This document shows positions 33,951 to 46,726 of a stretch of 64,000 nucleotides of DNA, piece after piece. Made by a program: the position numbers and the translations under genes. Location of the stretch: assembly GCA_002205965.3 (NCBI GenBank), contig NADL03000113.1:186001-250000 (forward strand), written 5' to 3'. Every line of letters begins with the position of its first letter. Within the stretch, counting starts at the first letter, position 1. Under the pieces are notes generated by a model. It saw nothing but the letters and a program-made list of their open reading frames with translations. It made no database searches and was not told where the DNA came from. The stretch comes from Kappaphycus alvarezii. Taxonomy: Eukaryota; Rhodophyta; Florideophyceae; Gigartinales; Solieriaceae.

Positions 33951-36900
33951 AAACTAGAGCCTGACCACAATGTCGCTCCCACGATTTGAAAACAATCCAT
34001 CACTAACTCTGAAATGTAAGAGTGAAATTCCCAATTCACTTCGAAACTTTAAGAACTTGACTCGAAGCAGAAATTTCATCAGAGTATGAGACCCTTTTTT
34101 CCTATTGTGCGAAAAGATTATTCGTTCGGATTTGCAGTCAAAGGCTCTCTAACGAAGTAGTAAGAAATTAGGAAGATTAAGCTAAAAAAACCTGCCTCCG
34201 TTGAGCCACAGCATGTAGGCCATCCCTACGTTATAAAGACAAAAAATTCGGTCCATTTTACGTGCCAAGCGAAGGATAGGTAAATCAAAGTCCCTGCTTC
34301 GGATGGGTTCTGGAGCAAGACACATGTTGAACCTATTAACTGTTTCTTCAGCATAGGATTCTTGAAAGAGGTTCAATTTTCTGTCCACGCGATGGCGGGC
34401 CACGTGGCTCCCGAGTAATTCCTTGAAATGGCTAGGATCCTCTACCTTAACGCTTTTTTCAGCTCTGTTTTGATCCTCGTAGTGATTTTCCGATGACATA
34501 TGCTTTACGAGAGTGCAGGGTGTTAGGACTGTGTAACATAACACAGGATACAACTCCGTGACTAACCCTAGAATTTATCTAAGCGTTATTGATATGAGAC
34601 AGTCGCTTATTCCAAGTGTAGAGAAAAGTAAGCAAGGAAAGGGCCGAAGCACCAGACCTTCACGGACTGCGACAAGTATCTAATGTATAGATTCCTTTCG
34701 CAAGAGCCCCAGAGACAACTGTTTTGCTACCCATTTGGTTTGTGAGAACGACTCCGTGTAGTTTGAAGAAGAGAGTACATATAAAGACTAACCATAGGAA
34801 ATACCTAAAGAAGCTACTATCGAAGGGCAGATAGGCAAAGAACGCCCTTCAACATGCATTTGACTGCATTCTCATTACTAAGCAGGGTTACGGTTACATC
34901 ACCTGGCCCTTTTATTGGCGCTTTGTAATCTGCTCCCAGACCTAGAGTTGATTGCTAAAAGGGGCATAATGTGTAACGAAGGGAGTTCGATTATGTGTCA
35001 CATGGGAGGTACAGCCCGAGTCAATCACCCAGTCACTAGCGAAGGATAGTTTAGTCCAAATTGGTTTCATTGTAATACTGATTTAAGGGGAACAGAATTT
35101 TTCTTTTCATCTACATATTGATCGGTTCTAAATCAAAGGACGTAATGTCTTTTCTGGAGACTCGATTCTTATCCCCTAAATGAGAGGCGCGATTATCGGA
35201 TATGCATAGCAGGCATACAATGTCTCTATATTCTTCCCTGTCTTCTTCTTTCCCAAGGTAGCTTTTGAAGTCACAAGATTTTTCCCACCATTCAGGCCCT
35301 TCCTGAAGTGATTCAGAGCTGGTGGCCAACAGTGGAGAGGAGTGGATAATTTTTGAAGCAGCGGCTGGTGTCGCGGTGGTTGCCATATTGCAACCCTATT
35401 TCACCTGAGGAGTCTCTCTCGAGATGTCGACGCTTTTGCCAGGGTGAGCTGCGGGTTCTGGATCTCTGAATGCGTCCTAGTCTCGTTGCGTGTAGGTTTG
35501 TTCCCCTTTGTTTCATCTGCTTTGAAAAAGCTCGAACTAGAGTTTGTCATCATCAGTGTGAGCAGCGTCGAGTGCCGGGATGAGAATATAGAATTGATCG
35601 GGTAGGGTTTAAGTAAAGCAATGTTCATTCCGCTTTCCTAGATGTAGATTTACATAGATTTGATAGTTGCAGCTATCTGGTGAATGCGGGCGGCGAAAAA
35701 CAGTATTTTCTAGTTTTAATTCATCTTGGCTGTATAGAATAGACCCCTGGCAGCGAGCTTGTTGAGAAATTGTTACTTTCCAAAGATATCACAGATTTGA
35801 GATCTGTTGACCTTGGCTGTATTGGCCTCTTGTACTTGCTTGAGATGAATGTCGGAGAGGGTCAGTCCGATAGTTACCCCGATCTTTTAATCTATTTTAT
35901 TACAAGTACATTTCTTCGGTGAGGAAGCTTCCGGAAATTCTTCGTTAAGGTGATCGTCACCTCCTCTCAAAGAAAGTAGGAGCTGCTTTCGCGACTTACA
36001 GATATGTAAGTCGTCATCGTGGAGGTTTTCGAGATTTTCTAATGGAAGTCCAGGGGAATCCGTGAAATATTTCAGTGAAGTGAAAGAGAACTGTGGTGAG
36101 CAAAGAGGACAAAAAGTGACCCGAGATCAAACTTACTTATTTGTACGGCGAATTTGCTTGTCGCGATTTTGCTTCATGAGTACAGTCGATAGCAGCATTT
36201 CTTAACACTTCTGTGTTTTATTCGCTTTAGGACGTATAACTTGAAGTGATAGAGGTCGCAGGTAGGGAAGAAAAGATTCTGCTTGAAGATAGGGATAGTA
36301 ATAGGGGATTTAGTTTGAGAACGGAGGAAGGATGAGAAGGAGCTGAGGAGAGTGGCTCGAAGGAGTGATGAGTAGGAAACCATGCAAATGTAGAAACAGA
36401 TTCAGGAGTAGGAGCACCAGGAGATAGAGGATACTAAGGGAGACCGGGGCTAAGTTGGTAATATCAAATAAACGATTTTAACAGGTTCTGTAGGTTTGGT
36501 ATCCCGACGTATTGTCCTTTCTGATTTTTGATGCGCCTGAAGGACATAAGAAGAGGTTAAGAACGAAGTTTGATGGTACCTTTCGACGATGGGTCGGCGG
36601 CAGAATTGTCCTTTCTAAAGGCTATATTTTTTCTGCAGGAATTCCTCCTTCTTCGGAGGGGAAGGGAATATGACGATGATGCCTGGAGTAGTAATTGTAG
36701 AAAAGAATTCACCACCTTCCCCGTCCGACTAATTGCGGTCTTGTCGAAAAGGCCACACTTGGGACGCAATTCTTAGCGTTTCTCGAAACGAGTCCAAGTG
36801 GAGGAAGAAAAACTGATGCAGAAGATGAAATCGTAGTCCGGGAAGTTCTAGATCCCTCGAACAAAAAAAAAGGTAGATGAAAACTGGAAGAACGGAATTG

Positions 36901-37329
36901 CATGTTTAGGTGAAGGACTGAAAGAAGTTTTGGAGAGATGCAGGAAGCAAAAAAGCTAGAAGGTTTGGAATTGCTTTAAAACTCATCACGGGCCGTGAAA
37001 AATACCCAGGTAAGTGGAAAAGGGCAGTTCATGTAGAAACGAGGGTTCCGGTTGCAATATGGACTGATTTGTGGTGCGGAGATTTGAAAAACGTTTGGCC
37101 GCAAAATCAACTGAGGTAAGTAGTACAGAGACGACGAGAATTAGAGGGAAAACAAGAAAGAAGGTCAATAGATCGCACAGAGACGACCGGGAAGTCACCT
37201 TAAAACAGCAGAAGCTTTAATGGTTTTGGTCCCTGCGAAGTAGGTTTCTTTTGAGCAAACAAGGTAGGTTGGTGAGCATTGGTAACCACCTGGGCCCATA
37301 AGCTGATCGACATGGCGAGAGAAAGAGGA

Positions 37330-37735
37330 AAAGAGCGGTAAGCGATCATAAGGGAGGAAAAAATAGAGGGATTTAGTTTTAAAGAGGGAGAGGTGAGGGG
37401 TGTGAAGGTGGTGATGAAGTTTGGACCGAAGGCAGAGCGAGACCAGGGCCTACATAGACCTCGAGGCGAACCGATTGGTGCTTCCAATCCACCGAAGGAA
37501 GTTTCTAGAAGCTATGTAGACAACGTTGAGAGGCTACACTTAAATCTGTTTTGAGTTAATCTAAAATGATCGAGCTGATGTTAAAGAGTTCAGCTCAAAC
37601 TTACAGAACAGTGCAGTGCATAAACAATTTGACCAGTATCTAAGTGGAACATCTAACTACATTAATGCCTGTAAGCCGCTAGGTGATCTGTTGGCATTGG
37701 ATTCAGCGGACAAATTACACTGAAAATCGTAACGA
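37330..37735 (-). repeat. Copia LTR (5' copy relative to element)
   Basis: Direct repeat of 33560-33950, with the same purine-rich left part and the same TGTAAGCCGCTAG...AAATTACACTGAAAAT right end. The ends are approximate to about 10 nt. Confidence 0.75.
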
Positions 37736-37900
37736 TACCTACAACAAAAGAAATAATCTCAATTTATTCTAAACAAAAGAGACTTCCATCGTCTAAGTAA
37801 TGCTTTCGGTCTAAAATAAATTCATAAATGTATTATTAAAAGTATTTTTTGAGAATTTGAAACTATAAAGATTTATAATCCAATCTAAAAGGTATCAGAA

Positions 37901-38236
37901 ATGGTTTTACCATTGCTCAAAGAAATAAAGGTGAATGAATTTAACCATAGAACTGTATTTTCTTTCCCTTGTCAATTTCTTGTATATTCAACATTTTCTA
38001 GGAATAAATTGGACTTCCATGGTCGAAAGAAACTTCAAATGTCTGACATTCTAAAGAGCGGTACCTCGTTACTGGAAAGGGAAAATGATATAAATCGAAA
38101 ACAAAAGATAGCAAAGGTTCAAAAAATTCTTCTACAGTCAGCTAGAGAAATAGCAGAATTTACGAAGATAGAGACTTTCGGTTTAAAGCAATTGAAAAGG
38201 CAACATGAGAAAAAAAGAATACTTATTGTTAAATAG
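37901..38236 (+). CDS. Hypothetical 111-residue lysine-rich ORF, doubtful
   Basis: An ATG at 37901 opens 111 codons in AT-rich DNA just beyond the copia 5' LTR. The C-terminal half is charged and helix-prone (LERENDINRKQKIAKVQKIL, QSAREIAEFTKIETFGLKQL, KRQHEKKRI), which is more protein-like than the surrounding chance ORFs. There is no signal peptide or membrane segment, and no family is recognised. No TATA box or intron is evident. It could be a decayed gene remnant. Confidence 0.25.
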   Translation: MVLPLLKEIKVNEFNHRTVFSFPCQFLVYSTFSRNKLDFHGRKKLQMSDILKSGTSLLERENDINRKQKIAKVQKILLQSAREIAEFTKIETFGLKQLKRQHEKKRILIVK

Positions 38237-38239
38237 GAA

Positions 38240-41200
38240 TTTTTTCACTAAATTTTCTGCAAAATAGATTCGATATGTTACATTTTTTACGGGGAAGATA
38301 TTACTAGAATTTAATATCTCTCTAGTGCACAGTTCTCAGAACTAGCTGGATACATTTATGTATCTGGAGATTTTTTGGGTATATTTTATTCAACAGTATA
38401 GATTCAAACTAGTTCTCTCTTTTTCGAAATATTTCAAAGTACTTTGACGTACTTAATAACTTTACCAACTGGATACAAAACAAAAGAAGTTTAGTTTAGA
38501 AACAAAAACTGCTCCTGATGATTCCAAAGAGTATTTTATTGTATCTTTTGCTGATTTCTGATTTCATTAAGCCCACCAGGAGGTTTTATAGTACTTATAT
38601 TAAAAATATCTGTTTAAAGCTGGATAATTTCACAATCAGAATGAGTATTCAGTCCATGAAGAATATTTAACGTCTAAAATTGATCCCGTGAACTTTTGAC
38701 TCTGGTTGACTATTGGAACTCTTATTGTACAGATTTGATGAAGATCAATGTTAAAATCTAAGTTTTTCAAGTTAATGTTCCTTTTCTAAAATCTTTACAT
38801 CAAAAATTCCCGTAAAGACCAGCATAGTTCTGAGTTTAATCAGTTTCCCTTTTTTACAATTTTAAGTAATTAGCTCTGTACATGGATTTTTGATGACCAT
38901 CAATTTCATCTTTCCGTCAGGCTTTTTTGTAATTTTTTTTCGTATTTAGATTAGCTTTATGGGAAGCAGAATGGCAGTAGTTGTAAACAGCCTGAAAATA
39001 ATCCTGTTTTATCAGATTTTGATAACTTTTCAGGGTGTGTTTTTAAAATTTAAAAGAAATCAACATTCATATAGAAAAGTTAATTCAGGGACAGTTTTTA
39101 GAAATGATACGTCAGATGCATGTAATCGATCAAATTACATTTTTTTACGTGTTCATATATTTTTTCTTTGTAAGAGGTATTGAAACTTTTTCAGAGTACT
39201 TTTAAATTCAGTAATATACGGTTCATCATCTGCGGTAAATATGGTAGAACGTCCCGTGTTTTTAGACGTGCCCATAGGCTTCTGAACAAGGGAAGGTAAA
39301 GATGACGTAACACCCCTCCTCCTTAGGCTTCTTCGAGTTGAAAGATGTATAATGTACAGTTAAGCTGTAATTGATTATACAAGTATAGGTCTGTTCTGAA
39401 AAAAATTATTTCATTACTCAAGGAATGGTTGGTTGAAAATTAATATGATTTCATAAAGGATGGGAGCATTAAAAGTATGAAATAAACCCAAGGCAAGTTT
39501 GGCTACGATTTAGGAGTCCTATTGATAGTTACAGAGCAGTAAAATTTGATAAAGACAGCCTACAGTAATAGGATGAGGACGTAAGTAGGATTGAAACTAA
39601 AGCAGATAAGACGATGCATTAGAATTGAGGCCAAAAAACTACTGAAAGAGCAGATATTCAAGGCCAAAAAAACAAAAAAATGACCATGTAACAATATACT
39701 AGAATATACTAGAAGCGGAAGGCATTTTAGTGGTAATATACTGATAAGACTAAATGAAAAAATGAAATAACATCGATAATCAGCTCCGAAAAGAGAAAAG
39801 CTGAGACTGCAGAAGCAAATAATCTAAAATCATTAAAAATTAATTGATCCTAGTTAGCCCGCAGAAACCTTGAGGAAAATAAGGGAGAAACTAAGAATAG
39901 AAAAAAAGAGAATATGAGTAAGACAGAAGTATAAACGGCTTAATAAATATGATATTCATAGGAATAAAATGAAGGAGAGAGAAATAATAACTAGCACAAT
40001 AAGTTTTCCAGGATAAGCTCTCCGAAAAAATAAATTTTAAATCAATCTATTCTTTTGTTGAAACGCATCCAGTAATAACTGAAAGTAAAAATATTCATTT
40101 CAATAAAAATATTTGTTCTGAACAATACTTTAACATGTTTCCCAAAGTTCTTGTTTCTATTTAATTACCACACATAAACTTCGATGAATAAACATAACTC
40201 CGCCAGCTGCCATAATCTCTAGGATATTAAAGATGATTTTATATTCCTTTTCTATTTTCTGTGGTCTCATCATTTTTCATACAAAAAGAGTTAAATATAC
40301 TTACCATTACGTTATCAATATAATTTTACTATTTAAAATCCAGAAAATGCTTTGACTTCCAAAGCTGTTTTTTATTTTGTTAAAATATTTTTCTTTTAAT
40401 TGATAGCATTAAAATATTGATCATAAGGCGAAACTTTTCTGCGTATTAGAGAATTTCCATACATTCATTGTAAAAAGGAAAACATTTTTTAGAGATTTAA
40501 TGCAGACATGAAAAGAGATTAATTATATCTTTACGCTTTTGAGCAATACCTACAAAAGAGCACCTTTTTCTGTCTCTCGAGTCAAGTAAAGAAACGGAAG
40601 CGATTGTACGAAAAGTCTGTCGTAAAAGTCGGTAAATTTTGAAAGACGTACTAGTACACCAGTTATTATACCTGGATGTGACCATCTCACATCCATTAAT
40701 AAAATATCTAATTTTCAACTTTCCTAAGCAACAGACATCTTCCTTCTCTACATATACTCGTATAGGTATACTATTATTCAAACAGATCAAATTTAACTTT
40801 TAGAATGATTTCCTAATAATGTTACTTCCAAAATTTTCATCCAAGTGATAAGTCCTTTGAATAAATTTGAGGAGATTCCCCACTTAATTTGGGATAGAAA
40901 TATCAATAAAAAAGAACCTTGATTTTAACTAATTACGGGCAAAAACTTTTTTTGACATGAATTGAGATATATTAAGAAATTTATATTTTAAATGCTTAAA
41001 GTGGTTAGTTTTTCTATGTATCTTCCACTTGCCTACAGACGCACTAGAACTTTTCGAAGCATTTACTGTAATATAAATTGAAGAAAGGGAAAAATTAATT
41101 TCTTGCTATTCTTGAACACCATACTTTTCGTAACTGCAGTGCAGTACAGGACCATAGTTACCCCATATTGCACAAAAATATTATAGGAGTGTAATTGAAA

Positions 41201-43640
41201 TAAGTGCGCCCTCCCCCAAAATTCTACATGTCGAACCGCCATTTATTGATTTTAAGGGGCTCCGAGTGTGGAATTATGCACCAAAACATAAATGGAAACG
41301 TCATGTAATACTGTTTTCGGTACGCAACTGGAAACTCGTAACGTTTTCAACCACCTGAAACAGTGACACCCGGCTGCTTTAGATAACCGTAATCGGTCAA
41401 TATGACTTACGGCTTTAGTTACTATTGGTGGTTAGTGGGGAAAATGGTGCTACACAGTGCCATGAAATCCAAAATACTGGAGAGTTCTGTATCAAAGCTG
41501 TACGGTTTACCCATTTTTGCGAGGTAAATCGTGGCTATATGCATCTAGTATTAAAATCGTGAAACTTCAGTCTCGTTTCCGTTATTGTTAGAACTTTTAA
41601 AACTGAAGCAGAAGTTTCACTAGATAATTAAAACTGAATGAGGCATAAGGACAGTTTGAACTTTGAATTTTCGAGCAAACCATACTAACCAAGATTTAAA
41701 TATACTCCAAGTGGTTAACCGTTAATTTCGTACTTAACATACAGATTTACGTTTTCTGCACAATTTTTTTTGGGTCGGACAAACATTTTATAATATTTCT
41801 CTAAAATATTCAGCATCTCCATTTGAAATCATTTTGAGGAAGTTGTATTAACGTTTTTTCTTTGTGGACTGACATCCCTTTCTTCGGAATGGTTTTAATA
41901 TGTTTCCAGAATATCGGACAACCGTTCAATCTCAAGAAAGTTTATCCTGCTCTTATCACTCTACCGGAGATATTGATAGAGACGGATCACCCATTCTCTA
42001 TCTTGGATCTTGCTATTGATAACGGACAAATGACTAATTTGACTATGTTTGAAAAGTCGCCTTTGTTTCTTTCAAGACAAATTGGGGTATTTACTAACGG
42101 TTTCCTATTTTTATTCTCGGCAAGTAGGAATTGATTTCATAGTTGAATTGTAGTTGCATGTAAACTCTCGTAGGCTGGCACCCAAACGCTGGGGTGCTAG
42201 ACGATGTTGCGGGGAACGAGACCGTCATGGAAATGGAGACCTATGGTAAAGTCTGAGCGCTCTCATCCAAAGGTACGCTGCCGCTGCCGTAATGTTCAAC
42301 GCAGAATTCCTGCTGCCCGGCCTTGATACGGCTTTTTAGGGACTATTCGGAGGTAGTACTGGTCACCCTCTGAGATGTTCCGAGCCAAACCCTACCATAG
42401 CTTTCAAACATTAAAGCACCCTACATTCTCCCTCCAATCGCGATGTGTTTCTTCAATTCCAGTTAGTATTTCACCAGGAAAGAAAATGAAAAGATTCCCT
42501 TTTTCAGCATTTGGCTCTGACTAGTAAGCACTACTTTTTGTCTCATCTTCACTGGTTACATTTCCTATTTCATATACTTCGAATAGACATTGCAATAAAA
42601 TTTTATCATATGCTTTGATATTATCAGCACTTTCATTTTATTTAATAGCTCTGGACTTAATCTTTACGTTCATATAATATGTTTCAATTATTAATCGTAA
42701 AATGACATGCGATTGTCTGTTACGCCGAAAAAGTACAGGATCAAACTTGAAAACACATAGCGACTGCGCTTTCAAGTATTGATTCACGTCAATACTAACA
42801 TTATATTCGATTAAAATAGCTTTGGTTGAATATCATCGAGTTCTTTAATTAGTGACCCAAAGGGGAGACTTCTTTCGACAAGGAAACGCTTAATTAAGTT
42901 AAATGAAGAATATTTTTCTGAATGGCACCAACATTTCTGCTGCTGATTGAAGACACGTGCATAAACAACTGCAATTTTAATACAGTGCGTATTACTATCC
43001 ATTCGATATTTTTAATACCTTTATAATATTTGCGATACTAAAGGGTTCTAACTAAAAGAAGTGGATGACATCTTTCTATCTGATGATTTGATTCAATAGA
43101 AAAATACCCAAACTTTTACCCTTTGTTTTTATGATATCCTTGTTTTATAGTCCTTTGTAATATTTTCCATTGAGTTATCTTTTGTAAATGTTGCTCAGAA
43201 TATGCACCCAGCAGCTACCGTGAAAGGGTCTAATGAGCCCATAGTCCTAACATGTTAAAATTTCTTGAAGAGAATGAGTACAAGGTTTCAGAGTCTATCC
43301 TCCATCCGTGACTCAGCTACAGGTTTCCTCGGATCATATTCGTCCAGTAAGGGCTCAAGGTTAGACGCCTCTTCAATGGCACGAGAACTTCCATCTGATC
43401 CCCACGATCCAATTGCAATAACGTTAAATATATCTTCAATCTCTCTTGACATCCACACACCGAAGCTTATTCAAATCTCTCTTGCTTATTAAATGAAATC
43501 AACAGCATTAAATGGCTTTTTGTGAGCTGATAGAAAAATTACAATTAAGTCTGCTGGCTCATCACTCTACGGAAAGTTTATGCAAGTATCAAGATTCTTG
43601 ATGAACTTGCATTACCAAACAAAATTAGCCATTAGGCGAT
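38240..43640. other. AT-rich block with small GC-richer islets
   Basis: Mostly empty. Islets: 41195-41560 begins GTGCGCCCTCCCCC and could be the end of an unnamed transposon. An ORF at 41862-42134 (+, 90 codons) has no motif and begins with a non-ATG codon. 42170-42430 is GC-rich and reads as basic protein in one plus frame. 43265-43492 has an ORF without motif. None is called as a gene. Confidence 0.45.
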
Positions 43641-43649
43641 AATCAACCC

Positions 43650-45150
43650 AAAAGTGTTGTCCGAGACGGAGTGAATATTTGGATTGCTTAATTTTGAAAG
43701 GCAAAGGTGTCAAGCGAGAAACTGAGGGTATTCTCTTTACACGCAGAAATTGTTTCTTGTTATGTTTCTCTGTTAAATTTATTCTCCTTTTTGTGTCTAC
43801 ACTTTCTATTCTTTTACGCAACCAAATTTACATTTCTTTATACTCTTACCTGTTTACGGTTTCTTTTTTATGTGTTATTAACTCCTCCTATGGCTGTAAT
43901 TCTTTTTACTTCCGCTTCTACAATCATCTTAGACCCTAAATATATTCGTCCATAATTAAGATTTCTTAAGGTGATTTTGCCGTAAATAATCCTTTTAAAG
44001 GCAGATGTCACCAATTCCCACCACAGGCCAATTTTTTCCTACTTTTATTTATTTAAAGAGCCTTTAAATCTGAACCCTTTGCCTCTATACCCATCAGTTG
44101 CTGCCTAAAATTTATCCAAGACCCTATAACAGCAAAAAAGTGATAATTCACACCCCCTTTGGCAGGCATAATGCGCGGACTACTTCCTCCTGGCCCATTG
44201 CCAAATCTCGTCATCCCCGCCCCATCATCGTCTCCCCTTTATTCCCTGCTTGGCCAACCGAGAAGAGAAATACCTCCGTGGCCAGATGTGGAAGCCCCTG
44301 ATGGAGCTTGTCACCTGGTAGAAATCGAAGCACAGAAAATAGCGGGGGAGACTGAGAAAAGGAAAGCGGTGATGCAAATAGGTGCTTCAAGAAGGGGGTG
44401 GCCCGGGAGCTCTTCTACGAAGTAGAAAAAGATTTGCTCTTCTATGAAGTAGAAGAAGAGGAGTAGAACAGGTCCAAGTCCAAAGATGAGGAAGAGGGAC
44501 TCCAGGAGTCTGGTGATGAAGAAAGAGAGGGCGAAATGGGTAGGGCCGGAGGGTGGGGAACGGACTATATGGACTAAGTGGTACCGGGCCTTGGGTCCGA
44601 TTGGAGGGACATATGATGAGCTGGATTTCTCTCAGGGCAGGGTACGAAATCATGAGCGCCAGGAATATTAGTTGGGACTATATGGGTACTTATGGTGTTT
44701 TGAGGTAAGTGCTCGGTTCTGATCTAGAGGATGGATGTTTTGAGTAATAGATCTATTTACTTTTTTAAATTATCTTTTGTCAAATTCCCTGCGTCCACGT
44801 GTAGTCTTCTCCTAATTTCTCTGGTGATTTTATGAGTTTTATCGAGATGTTAGGTTGGAAAAAAAGTGTATTTAAGTTAAAAAAATTGCTTACATCATGA
44901 GACAGAAGGCAAGTTGGGAATCAATTTCAAACCGAAATCTTCAATTAGTCCCCTAGTCTCTAAGGAAGTGGTAGAGCCTGCCCCTTTAGATTTAGTTAGT
45001 GGAACAGTCACTCATCTTTCACGACCACTCCTCGCGCTTGTCCTTTAACGTCTACTGTAGCAATTTGATCGCTCGCGACGACTCTTGTCCTGAGTAGTTA
45101 GCGATTCCATTTTCTGTTTATGTCATTTTTACTCTTTCATAAGGATCAGA
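43650..45150 (+). repeat. Repeat unit A (about 1.47 kb), carrying a decayed acidic-protein ORF and an LTR-like tail
   Basis: Unit A has three parts in the same order as unit B. First comes a T/C-rich region with TATTTATTTAAAGAG, then a coding-like part at 44098-44700 (with SRHPRP and PLFPAWPTEKR, the counterpart of NRHPRP and PLLPFGPTDRE in B), then the LTR-like tail at 44700-45130 (GTATTTAAGT, GGCAAGTTGG, GGTAGAGCCTGCCCCTT, AGCAATTTGATCGCTCGC). An inverted, shortened relative is at 2540-3380. The coding-like part is more decayed than that of unit B. It may be a terminal repeat of an LTR-type element; that is inferred. Confidence 0.6.
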
Positions 45151-45975
45151 TTTTCATCGGTGTACGAAGCTTGCTCAAGATATTGAGTAGTGTGGCACAA
45201 GTTCGTCTACAGGCGATCGTAGCCTGTACGCCTGCCAGTACGTGTACTGTATTGAACATCACTGCTGCTGCCGCATGCCCTTGGGTTAAAGCCGCTCAAA
45301 CTCTTCCGTATGTCTCCACTGCCCGAAGAGCCACATCCCAGGCCACTTCGGTTATAGCAACGCGTATGGGTCTTGTTTCCAGCCTCCAAGGGTGGATATA
45401 TGGATGGGTATGAGTCTACTTCTCACAGTCGTCTAGATAAAAGATTCATACCTTCTATACTCCACTGCCCCTGCCGCGTTGTGGGATAATGAGCGGGTCA
45501 AAGGTGCACACCCTCCTGTTTGAGGGCACGAGTGGGTTGGCAAATGATACATCGAGTAACTCTTTGCCTCCGTGCCTTCCCGTTGCCCCGATGTCCGGTC
45601 TTTTGCGATGAAGGCCATCCCTCAGCTCTATGACGGGGTGGCGAGCATCTTTCTACATGTCCTGGGCAAGCAAATAGACTTGACAGTCATGTCTTCTCAT
45701 TTTGTGGCCTTCGCCTGCACAGTGTAGGAGATGACCGCCGAAACAATCAAGCGTTTCGAGACAGTTTCTCCTTGGGCACGGTGTGTCCGAAGCGAAAAGT
45801 GTCGCGACATTTTATGATGTTGTGCATGTCGAGTCTCGAAGGCATATCCAAAGTGCGCACCCATCTTGCGCCTGGTCTCCCCTTTGCTACCCAGCTAAGG
45901 CCACTGCAATGGCGAGCATTCTGTTAGGAGCAGAATTTTTTTTGTCGCCGTCATCTACAGGCCTATAGTTTACTG
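45150..45975 (+). other. Spacer between the two repeat units, with Cys/His-rich coding-like sequence
   Basis: In one plus frame the spacer reads SLYACQYVYCIEHHCCC near 45220 and VCLHCPKSHIPGHFGYS near 45310, both rich in Cys/His in a zinc-finger-like spacing. Near 45610-45760 it reads KAIPQLYDGVASIFLHVLGK and AFACTV. It is interrupted. If A and B are terminal repeats, this is what remains of the internal region. Confidence 0.4.
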
Positions 45976-46378
45976 TACTACCTCTCCTTGTCCAAATTTG
46001 CTTATAGTTCCGGTCCTTCCTCGTCCTGAACCTCGCTTATCATTACCGCGGTCCTCTCCAAATTTACTTCCATTTTATCTAGATATTTTTATACTGTATC
46101 TACCCCTCTGAATCGATCCCGAATCAAGTTCTTTTTCCCTTTTTGCTTACCTCCTCCTCCAAATTCGTTTTTTTGAGAAAAAGGGCGCAAATGCACTACT
46201 ACAAAAATCCCTTGCAGATTTGTTTTACCTATTTCTAATCTATAGAACCTGCCCCGGGAGCCTATTTAAACCCCTTTATTCCAAGTTTTAAACGTCCCCG
46301 ATCATTTTGCTAATCACACCTCTCCCCCCACACACCCGAAACACCCTCCATTACCTCCCATTCCCCAAACCTACCAAA

Positions 46379-46726
46379 ATGACCAATCTACGCCCCTCGA
46401 AAATCATTTCCAAAAATCGCCATCCCCGCCCCCTAAACTCTATTCCCCTACTCCCTTTCGGACCTACTGACCGCGAGGACTACCTGCGCCGGCAAACCAA
46501 GAAAAAGGTCATCGAATTCGTGCGTCGCCTCTTTATCGAGGATGAGGCGGAGGAGGTAGGTAAGGGGCGGGAGTGGGACATCGAGGAGGGAGCTGGGGAG
46601 ACCTTTGAGGAGTGGGTAGCCCCTGGATTGGTCTATGAGGTTAATAACGAGGAGGACGGGGAGGATGAGGTTGAAGAGGAGGATGAGGATGAGGTTGAAG
46701 AGGAGGATGAGGATGAGGATGAATGA
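46379..46726 (+). CDS. Acidic ORF in repeat unit B (first frame)
   Basis: The ATG at 46379 has a good fungal start context (ACCAAAATGACC) after a C-rich leader, so it is preferred over the ATG at 46307. The N-terminal third is basic and proline-rich (KNRHPRPLNSIPLLPFGP), the middle mixed (REDYLRRQTKKKVIEFVRRL), and the last third almost only Asp and Glu. The basic-then-acidic layout suggests a nuclear or nucleic-acid-associated protein, but no known domain is seen. It lies within a repeat unit and is probably an element-encoded protein rather than a host gene. Related sequence occurs in unit A. Confidence 0.45.
   Translation: MTNLRPSKIISKNRHPRPLNSIPLLPFGPTDREDYLRRQTKKKVIEFVRRLFIEDEAEEVGKGREWDIEEGAGETFEEWVAPGLVYEVNNEEDGEDEVEEEDEDEVEEEDEDEDE

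Larger units (their letters stand above)
33560..37735 (-). mobile_element. Decayed Ty1/copia retrotransposon with two diverged LTRs
   Basis: Two direct repeats of about 400 nt (33560-33950 and 37330-37735) flank an internal region that reads as copia on the minus strand. Visible parts are a protease-like segment WVIDSGCTSHVTHN near 35030-34990, a pre-integrase segment near 34790-34700 (GSKTVVSGALAKGIYTLDTC) and a pol fragment at 34553-34182 containing LFQESYAEETVNRFNM. Gag-region remnants lie at about 36900-35100. The internal region is short for a copia element, so large parts are gone. It is broken with many interruptions and old, judging by how far the two LTRs have diverged. Confidence 0.8.
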
